Below, one piece after another: positions 1-4,935 of a stretch of 5,438 bases of DNA. The stretch comes from an uncultured Neomegalonema sp. Lineage in GTDB: Bacteria > Pseudomonadota > Alphaproteobacteria > Rhodobacterales > Rhodobacteraceae. Position 1 is the stretch's first letter. The number at the start of each line of letters is the position of its first letter. A program made the position numbers and the translations under genes. Below the pieces are notes generated by a model that made no database searches, was not told where the DNA came from, and was given only the letters and a program-made list of their open reading frames with translations. The stretch spans positions 1 through 5,438 of the forward strand of contig CALDZQ010000298.1 of the NCBI GenBank assembly GCA_937944035.1. The letters run 5' to 3'.

Positions 1-3
1 CAC

Positions 4-132
4 CCTGAACGATATAAGGATCGTTCCGGGCACTCTAACTTCTTGTTTTGGCGCGTTTTCCGAGTCGGGCAATGAACCCATTGCCCTTGATAACGCTATA
101 GACCATCCGGAATGATCCTTATATCGTTCAGG
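4..132. repeat. 129-bp nested palindromic element with 26-bp inverted ends
   Basis: Arms 4-29 and 107-132 are reverse complements over 26 bp with a single mismatch (23 against 113, which would be a G-U pair in RNA). Each arm is also self-complementary. In the left arm GAACGAT (7-13) pairs with ATCGTTC (20-26) around the loop ATAAGG, and two further C-G pairs lie outside one mismatch. The right arm folds the same way around CCTTAT, with one T-G pair. A third hairpin (67-86) sits between the arms. No credible gene lies inside. The form fits a small non-autonomous mobile element (MITE-like) or an extragenic palindromic repeat. Only 3 bases remain to the left (cac, against ata on the right), so a target duplication cannot be judged. 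No second copy is in the window. A pair of operators or a bidirectional terminator are alternatives. The symmetry is certain, its meaning is not. Confidence 0.6.
67..86. repeat. Perfect 8-bp hairpin inside the palindromic element
   Basis: GGGCAATG (67-74) and CATTGCCC (79-86) are exact reverse complements around the 4-base loop AACC. The stem would be stable in RNA from either strand. It is followed on the plus strand only by TTGATAA, so the T-run of a classical intrinsic terminator is missing. It sits near the middle of the interval between the two 26-bp arms and is probably part of the same element. Confidence 0.5.
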
Positions 133-313
133 ATAGTCTAAGTGCGGGGAAGGAAATTTTCTTAAGAGTCAGCACCAAAGGCCGTTAGTATAATAATTTC
201 GACCGATGCAATTTCTTCAAAATTTTATTTATTCATAAGTTAAAATGATAATGCAAATTGATGATTTCTTCATCAGTTGCGATTTTCAAAAACAGGCAAA
301 AACAGTTTTCAGT

Positions 314-328
314 GGTATTCGTGATACC
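314..328. promoter_or_regulatory. 15-bp perfect dyad, candidate operator
   Basis: GGTAT (314-318) and ATACC (324-328) are exact reverse complements separated by TCGTG. The site lies immediately upstream of the TTAATAT boxes at 329-351 and about 170 bp before the hydrolase start. That size and spacing would suit a dimeric repressor of GntR or TetR type, but no such regulator is encoded in the window. Five-base arms can easily arise by chance, so this is only a candidate. Confidence 0.2.
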
Positions 329-485
329 TTAATATTATTAGAATTTAATATAAACAGAATGCTTAAGTGGAAATGAAGCGACGCTAACGCGATTATTTTC
401 TGGCTTCCATTCTACGAATAGTGTGTATTTTAAGTGTACCAGCAGCAACGTCATCACCTATGAACGACTTGCATGTAAATAAACG

Positions 486-490
486 GGTGA
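486..490 (+). promoter_or_regulatory. Ribosome binding site supporting the TTG start of the hydrolase
   Basis: GGTGA matches the 3' part of the extended Shine-Dalgarno consensus (AGGAGGTGA) and ends three bases before the TTG at 494. That register suits a start at TTG. An in-frame TGA at 488-490 excludes any start further upstream. The only other nearby in-frame start is GTG at 521, which has no comparable site in front. Confidence 0.4.
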
Positions 491-493
491 AAA

Positions 494-1333
494 TTGGAAT
501 TTACGCTTACCAACCAAGGTGTGCAATCGGTCAGCAATACATCTTTTCAGTGGTATGGCCCTTATGGAAGCCCTGTTGTTGTACTTGTACATGGATTGGG
601 CCTGACAAGGGATCTGTGGCAAGGTCAGATCAGTTCTTTAAGCGCGCGTTTTCGAGTATTGAGCTATGATTTATACGGTCACGGCAAAAGCGGCCCGCCC
701 CCTTCACCGCCCAGTTTAAGTGTTTTCTCCCAACAGTTGGCTTCGGTTCTGGAGAGTGCCGATGTGATGGACTGTGCCGTGGTGGGGTTTTCGATGGGCG
801 GTATGATCGCACGCCGTTTCGCCCAAGATTATCCGGCTCGCATCTCGGCGTTGGCGATTCTGAATTCGCCCCATAAGCGCACAGCCGAGCAGCAAGATGT
901 GATAGATGCCCGTGCCGCGCAGATAACAAAAGATCGCGAAGGCATGGTCGATGCCGCGCTTGAACGCTGGTTCACGCCGGAATACCGCATGAAATCGCCC
1001 GATACGATGGCCCGTTTCCGGGCCTGTCTCTTGGAAAACGATCCTGCGGTTTACGCGGCTAATTTTCGCGTACTTGACCGGGGTATGGATGAGATCATCG
1101 CACCCGACCCGCCCATATCCTGCCCGACACTGGTGATGACCGGAGAAGAGGACACCGGAAGCGGGCCTGAAATGACCCGCGCCATCGCAAGCGAGATTGC
1201 CGGAGCCGAAGCGGTTATCCTGCCGACATTGCGGCACATGGCGCTGATCGAAAATCCGGCGGCGGTGAACAATGTGCTCGTGCCGTTTTTGTCCAGGCAC
1301 TTGGCCCGTACATCAGTGCGGGATGCGGGGTAG
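494..1333 (+). CDS. Alpha/beta hydrolase, 3-oxoadipate enol-lactonase (PcaD)-like
   Basis: A 279-residue single-domain alpha/beta hydrolase, presumably cytosolic because no signal peptide is visible. HGLG (33-36) supplies the oxyanion-hole region. The nucleophile elbow is G-F-S-M-G with Ser100, Asp220 in GEED is the likely acid, and His248 in LRHM completes the triad. RWFTPEY (158-164) and the general layout resemble PcaD, which opens the enol-lactone ring of 3-oxoadipate in the beta-ketoadipate pathway, but relatives act on other esters and lactones. Length fits the family (about 260-280). The start is probably TTG 494 because an in-frame stop lies at 488 and residues 1-22 look like the usual N-terminal beta-strand segment; GTG 521 is the alternative. 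The first part of the gene is visibly more AT-rich than the rest. It stands alone on the plus strand, converging on the FAD/GcvT gene, and no other aromatic-catabolism gene is in view. Family is confident, substrate unknown. Confidence 0.88.
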   Translation: MEFTLTNQGVQSVSNTSFQWYGPYGSPVVVLVHGLGLTRDLWQGQISSLSARFRVLSYDLYGHGKSGPPPSPPSLSVFSQQLASVLESADVMDCAVVGFSMGGMIARRFAQDYPARISALAILNSPHKRTAEQQDVIDARAAQITKDREGMVDAALERWFTPEYRMKSPDTMARFRACLLENDPAVYAANFRVLDRGMDEIIAPDPPISCPTLVMTGEEDTGSGPEMTRAIASEIAGAEAVILPTLRHMALIENPAAVNNVLVPFLSRHLARTSVRDAG

Positions 1334-1349
1334 TTCCGTCACCCCCGCA
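1324..1349. terminator. Possible shared hairpin between convergent genes
   Basis: TGCGGGG (1324-1330) and CCCCGCA (1343-1349) are exact reverse complements around a 12-base loop containing the hydrolase stop (1331-1333), the 5-bp gap and the stop of the opposite gene (1339-1341). A competing register pairs GTGCGGG (1316-1322) with CCCGCAC (1344-1350). Both strands would form a GC-rich stem at the end of their transcripts, but neither is followed by a T-run, so a classical intrinsic terminator is not supported. The stem falls inside coding sequence and could be incidental. Confidence 0.25.
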
Positions 1350-3771
1350 CCCGCTGTAACGCCGGATCATAAGGCCCGGCGGGGATGATTGTTGCGGCGA
1401 CATGCTCGCCCAGAATGTCGACCGTCAGGGCATCGCCTTCCGCAAGGGATGGATCAAGGAAGGCATAGGCGAGGTTTCGGGCGACGCGGTGGCCCCAGTC
1501 GCCGGATGTGACCGTGCCGACGACTTTACCGCCGGTCATCACCGACGCGCCGCCGTGGGCAGCCGCTGTTTTACTGTCGAGAACCAGCGTCACGAGGCGT
1601 TTGGTCGGCCCCCTGCCCTGCCTCTGCGCCAGTGCGGCTTTGCCGATGAAGTCGGGCTTGTCCATTTTCACGAAACGATCCAGCCCCGTCTCGAACGGGT
1701 CGAATTCGGTGAGAATGTCGGCTTTCCAGTGCAGGTAGCCCTTCTCCATCCGCATCGACTCAACAGCATGAGCGCCGAACAGGCGCAAGCCGTGGGCCTT
1801 GCCCGCCTCGCGCAGGGCCAGATAGGCGGCGTAGAGGGAGGCGTTGGGGATGTGGATTTCATACGCCAATTCGCCGGAGAAGCTGACCCCCATCACGGTC
1901 GCGGGGGCAAAGCCGATGAAGCATTCGCGGACCGAGAGCCACGGGAAGGCGGTGGCGGACCAATCTTCGCGGCTGACAGCGCTGAGGACAGCGCGGGCTT
2001 TGGGTCCGGCAAGCACGAGGATGGTCTGATCGTTGGTCAGCGAGCGGATTGAGACATCCTCATCCGCGCCGATATTCTGCGTCAGCCAGTCCATATCATG
2101 GAACTCCGCCGCCGCCGCCGAACCGTACCAGATGCGCGCGGGGCCGCGATCCGAGGCGGGGATATTGGCGATGGTTGCCTCGGCTTTGAGCATTCCGTGG
2201 TGGTTGAGCAGGTATGTGAGGCCAACGCGGCCTTCCTTGCGGGGCAGACGGCCGCAGACCATGCGGTCTAGGAAGGTTTGCGCATCCGCACCCGTGATTT
2301 CGAAGCGGTTGAAGCCGTTGACTTCGCAAAGGCCGACGGCGTTTTGCACGGCGGCGACTTCGCCCGCGACGATGTCAAAGCTTTCGTCGAATTTGAAGCC
2401 GTGGGTGACGTGGAAATCTGGGGTCGGCTTGAAGAACTCTGCGCGTTCCCAGCCGTTGACCACGGTGAACTCGGCCCCCTCTGCCGCCATAATCGGGGTC
2501 AGCGGCGTGGTTTTGGCGTTGCGTCCGACGGGACGGTGTTCGTTGGGGAAGTGGAAGCGGAATTCGTTTTGGTAATCTTCGATGGCTTTGAGCGCGGTCA
2601 ACTCGACATTGGCGTGGCCGGTAAAGCGGCGGGGGTCGATGCACCATGTGTCGTAGCACGCCTCGCCATGCACGATCTGTTGGGCCAGCAGCCAGCCGTG
2701 GCCGCCGCCCTCGCCCAGTCCGGCGCGCAGGCCGATGATGCAGAACGCATTGCGCTTGCCGGGGATGGGGCCGACGAGGGGCGCGCCGTCTATGGTGTAG
2801 GTGATCGGGCCGTTGATGACGGTGGTGATGCCCACTTCGGTAAGCGCGGGCATCCGCTCGAACGCGCCCTCCAGAACATCGGTGATGCGGTCGAGATCGT
2901 CGGGACACAGGGCGTTGACGAAATGCGGGTCGATGCCGTCCATGCCCCATGTCTTGCAGTCTTGCTCGTAGAAGCCGACCAGCAGGCCGTTTTTCTCCTG
3001 ACGGCAGTAATAGTCGCTGATCGGGCAGCGCAGCAGCGGCATCCGGTGGCCCGCCTCGACAATCGCGGGGATTTCTTCGGTGACGAAATACTGGTGCTCC
3101 ATCGAGGTGACGGGGTGCTGGACGCCCATCATGCCCCCGACCTCGTTGACGCGATAGCCGCAAGCGTTGACGACGATCTCGCAGGCGATGTCGCCTTTGT
3201 CTGTGTGGACGGTCCAGGAGTGGTCTTTGTGCTGCGTCAGGCCCGTGACGGGGGTGTTGCGGTAGACTTCTGCCCCGGCTTTGCGGGCGCGCCGTGCGAG
3301 GGCTTGGCAGAGCTGCGCGGGGTCGATGTCGCCGTCATTGCCATCCCATAAGCCGCCGATGAGATTATCGGTCGAGATCAGCGGGTGGCGGCGGGCGCAT
3401 TCTTCGGCGTCGATCACCTCGAATTCCACACCCATACCGCGCGCCATCGAAGAGAAATGGCGATAACCCTCCATCTGCGCCTCGGTGTTGGCCAGCCGGA
3501 TGCCCCCGTCGCCGTGGTGGTAATTGACGGGATAATCGGGATCGTCGCGCAGTTCTTTATACAGATTGATCGAGTGGGTTTTCAGGCCGACCATCGTCTG
3601 GTTCATGCCGAAATTCGTCACCTGCGCCGCCGAGTGCCATGTCGTGCCGGAGGTCAGCTCGTTCCGCTCGACAAGGACAACATCGGTCCAGCCCTCTTGA
3701 GTGAGGTGATACAGGGTTGAACATCCGGCGATACCGCCACCGATGACAACGACACGGGTTTGCGATTTCAT
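1339..3771 (-). CDS. FAD-dependent oxidoreductase with C-terminal GcvT folate domain (dimethylglycine/sarcosine dehydrogenase-like)
   Basis: An 810-residue two-part protein, cytosolic by appearance. Residues about 6-370 form a DAO-type FAD domain: GGGIAG (11-16) is the dinucleotide loop, Glu35 the likely ribose ligand, and His46 in G-T-T-W-H corresponds to the histidine carrying covalent FAD in mammalian dimethylglycine dehydrogenase. NGPITYTIDGAPLVGP and a Gly-rich GEGGGHG close this domain. A linker (FAO_M-like, about 375-428) leads to GCV_T (about 430-700, with SGELAYEIHIP and SMRMEKGY) and GCV_T_C (about 715-805). Family members oxidise an N-methyl group and capture the carbon as methylene-tetrahydrofolate. 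The usual folate-domain Asp (LNxxGGxxxD) is Glu531 here. An in-frame ATG at 3783 would add four residues, but a GGAG site overlaps it and favours 3771. It lies downstream of the LysR gene on the same strand. The exact amine substrate is not readable. Confidence 0.92.
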   Translation of the reverse strand: MKSQTRVVVIGGGIAGCSTLYHLTQEGWTDVVLVERNELTSGTTWHSAAQVTNFGMNQTMVGLKTHSINLYKELRDDPDYPVNYHHGDGGIRLANTEAQMEGYRHFSSMARGMGVEFEVIDAEECARRHPLISTDNLIGGLWDGNDGDIDPAQLCQALARRARKAGAEVYRNTPVTGLTQHKDHSWTVHTDKGDIACEIVVNACGYRVNEVGGMMGVQHPVTSMEHQYFVTEEIPAIVEAGHRMPLLRCPISDYYCRQEKNGLLVGFYEQDCKTWGMDGIDPHFVNALCPDDLDRITDVLEGAFERMPALTEVGITTVINGPITYTIDGAPLVGPIPGKRNAFCIIGLRAGLGEGGGHGWLLAQQIVHGEACYDTWCIDPRRFTGHANVELTALKAIEDYQNEFRFHFPNEHRPVGRNAKTTPLTPIMAAEGAEFTVVNGWERAEFFKPTPDFHVTHGFKFDESFDIVAGEVAAVQNAVGLCEVNGFNRFEITGADAQTFLDRMVCGRLPRKEGRVGLTYLLNHHGMLKAEATIANIPASDRGPARIWYGSAAAAEFHDMDWLTQNIGADEDVSIRSLTNDQTILVLAGPKARAVLSAVSREDWSATAFPWLSVRECFIGFAPATVMGVSFSGELAYEIHIPNASLYAAYLALREAGKAHGLRLFGAHAVESMRMEKGYLHWKADILTEFDPFETGLDRFVKMDKPDFIGKAALAQRQGRGPTKRLVTLVLDSKTAAAHGGASVMTGGKVVGTVTSGDWGHRVARNLAYAFLDPSLAEGDALTVDILGEHVAATIIPAGPYDPALQRVRG

Positions 3772-3777
3772 CGGAGG

Positions 3778-3781
3778 CTCC
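3778..3781 (-). promoter_or_regulatory. Shine-Dalgarno site deciding the start of the FAD/GcvT gene
   Basis: On the minus strand GGAG lies six bases before the ATG at 3771-3769 and overlaps the upstream ATG at 3783-3781. The upstream ATG has only a poorly placed AGG in front of it. Translation therefore most likely starts at the second ATG, giving a protein beginning MKSQTRVVVIGGG. Confidence 0.6.
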
Positions 3782-3893
3782 ATACCTATGCTGAGAATTG
3801 CCGGAGAGGATGCCCCACAGATGGTACGGCTGACAATCGGTTGAGTTATGATGCGGATTTATCGAAACTATCATTCTGTATGGCTTCAAAAAT

Positions 3894-4856
3894 TCAATCA
3901 AGCATCCCAAACGCCTCACCCAGAAACGGCAGCCGCTCATTTGCATCGGGTAGAACAAGCGACTTCAGACAATCGCGTATCCCGCTTGCGATATGCTGTG
4001 GCAGATCACCAAGCGCATCCGCGCGGGCATGAAGGGCCAAGCGGCGTGAAAAGCCCGGCAGGGGGACCGCTTGAGGCTCTATCAGGCCGGGCGCGAGAGG
4101 GGTGCTGAGATAGGCGAACGCCGTGGTGATGGCCCAGCCGTCAAGGGCGGCAACCGTCTCGAACAGCGCCCTGTTGCTGGAAAATTCGATCCGCTTCGGC
4201 GGGCGCAGGCCGGTCCGGCGAAGCTGTGCCTCGATATGCCGCCCGATCTGTAAGGCGCTGGTATAGCGGATAAAAGGCTTCGCGAGCATGTCATTTTGCC
4301 CCTCGATCCGCGCAACCCGCGACCCGCGTACAAGGATGAAGGGATCGAGGAGGACGGGGTGCATTTCGACCCATTCCGCGTCACCGATCGTATCGACAGC
4401 GAGCATCAAATCGACGGCACGGCTGGCCAGTGCGTCATAGTTTTCATGGCTTGCGCCGCTGGAAAACGAGAAAGCGATATTGGGATACGTCGTGGTCAGA
4501 TGGTGCAGCAATGGCGCTGTCACCGTGGCGTCCAACTCCTCGATAGTGGCGATGCGCAGGGTCATGGAGGGCGATTGATCGGCCAGCGCCAACTCGGCTT
4601 TTGCGGCCCCGACACCGTCGAGTAGCTCCTTTGCACGGTTCAGAAACAGCGCTCCGGCCTCGGTCAGCCGGAACGTTCGCGCGGAGCGGATGACGAGTTT
4701 CGCCCCCAGCGCTGCTTCCAGATTTGAGAGTTGTTGCGAGACTGAAGACGGGCTGATCGCCAGCTGATGCGCCGCGCGCGTTACCGAACCCGCATCGACC
4801 GTGGCGACGAAGACCTGAACGGCGCGGAAGGTGAAGGCGGGATCGGTTTTGTGCAT
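3894..4856 (-). CDS. LysR-family transcriptional regulator
   Basis: A 320-residue LysR-type regulator of normal family length. The winged helix-turn-helix covers about residues 8-67, with the typical run GSVTRAAHQLAISPSSVSQQ followed by LSNLEAALGAKL and FRLTEAG. A linker helix leads into the effector-binding domain (about 97-300), which begins with MTLRIATIEELDA. ATG 4856 is the only reasonable start: no in-frame start occurs before the in-frame TAA at 4880-4878, and the ribosome site is weak (GAAGAAA about 10 bases upstream). The gene is divergent from the MttB-type gene across 79 bp, the classic arrangement for a LysR protein controlling its neighbour and itself. The FAD/GcvT gene follows on the same strand after about 120 bp, so co-transcription or joint control is possible. 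The effector is unknown; a methylated amine or betaine is an inference from context only. Confidence 0.93.
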   Translation of the reverse strand: MHKTDPAFTFRAVQVFVATVDAGSVTRAAHQLAISPSSVSQQLSNLEAALGAKLVIRSARTFRLTEAGALFLNRAKELLDGVGAAKAELALADQSPSMTLRIATIEELDATVTAPLLHHLTTTYPNIAFSFSSGASHENYDALASRAVDLMLAVDTIGDAEWVEMHPVLLDPFILVRGSRVARIEGQNDMLAKPFIRYTSALQIGRHIEAQLRRTGLRPPKRIEFSSNRALFETVAALDGWAITTAFAYLSTPLAPGLIEPQAVPLPGFSRRLALHARADALGDLPQHIASGIRDCLKSLVLPDANERLPFLGEAFGMLD

Positions 4857-4935
4857 ATCGGAATCATTTCTTCGAGTTTAGCTCATCATGCGTACCGCCC
4901 TTGCGTGAGGTTGTCGCGTAGGAAAGGTTTGGGCC
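4857..4935. promoter_or_regulatory. Divergent promoter/operator region between LysR and MttB-type genes
   Basis: This 79-bp gap must hold at least the start signals for both divergent genes. The clearest symmetry is GAG-TTTAG-CTC at 4874-4884, a short dyad. LysR proteins usually bind T-N11-A sites with dyad symmetry, and at this centre the bases are C and A (4873, 4885), so the match is imperfect. I could not identify a convincing -35/-10 pair on either strand. Confidence 0.4.
4920..4927 (+). promoter_or_regulatory. Ribosome binding site of the MttB-type gene
   Basis: AGGAAAGG ends eight bases before the ATG at 4936. With an in-frame TGA at 4906-4908 and no other ATG, GTG or TTG in between, it fixes the start of the downstream gene. 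Confidence 0.5.

Larger units (their letters stand above)
133..493. other. AT-rich region without a convincing gene
   Basis: This stretch has no gene I can support. GC is about 26% over 181-360 by my count and rises to about 42% over 361-420, against roughly 60% in the coding DNA further right. It holds a bulged hairpin at 253-280 (TGATGA pairing with TCATCA around TTTCT, flanked by GCAA and TTGC), a 15-bp dyad at 314-328, and several AT-rich boxes at 329-351 that could serve as a -10 element, including two copies of TTAATAT 16 bp apart (329-335, 345-351). I cannot pair any of these with a good -35 box. A 43-codon open frame (245-376) lacks a ribosome binding site and is not called. The region is the natural place for the hydrolase promoter and may also be foreign DNA. 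Confidence 0.55.

Noticed and set aside
2..115. Short open frames through the palindromic element, including a 23-codon minus-strand frame (MVYSVIKGNGFIARLGKR...)
   Set aside because: They are very short and pass through hairpin sequence, with no ribosome site. The plus-strand frame could be the tail of a gene starting left of the window, but nothing supports this.
4..132. Integron attC site
   Set aside because: Size and paired palindromes fit, but the ends read CCTGAAC and GTTCAGG rather than the RYYYAAC and GTTRRRY core sites, and no cassette array or integrase is visible.
245..376. 43-codon open frame (MIMQIDDFFISCDFQ...) in the AT-rich region
   Set aside because: There is no Shine-Dalgarno site in front of either early ATG and I recognise no family. 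A frame of this length can arise by chance, so it was not called.
421..669. 82-codon frame overlapping the hydrolase start
   Set aside because: It is a different frame of the hydrolase DNA, with no recognisable family, and its second half simply shadows the hydrolase.
716..1300. 194-codon minus-strand frame opposite the hydrolase
   Set aside because: The plus-strand hydrolase has an intact catalytic triad. The antisense frame shows no family signature.
1402..2052. 216-codon plus-strand frame opposite the GcvT domain
   Set aside because: Same reason: it is antisense to a well-supported domain, and its product is low-complexity and unrecognised.
2278..3351. 357-codon plus-strand frame opposite the FAD/GcvT gene
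   Set aside because: Long antisense frames are common opposite GC-rich genes. The minus strand carries clear FAD and GcvT motifs throughout, and the antisense product shows none.
3784..3893. Separate promoter for the FAD/GcvT gene in the gap after the LysR gene
   Set aside because: TTGAAG (3889-3884) and GATAAA (3863-3858) are 20 bp apart on the minus strand, too far for a normal promoter. A promoter may exist, but I cannot support this one.
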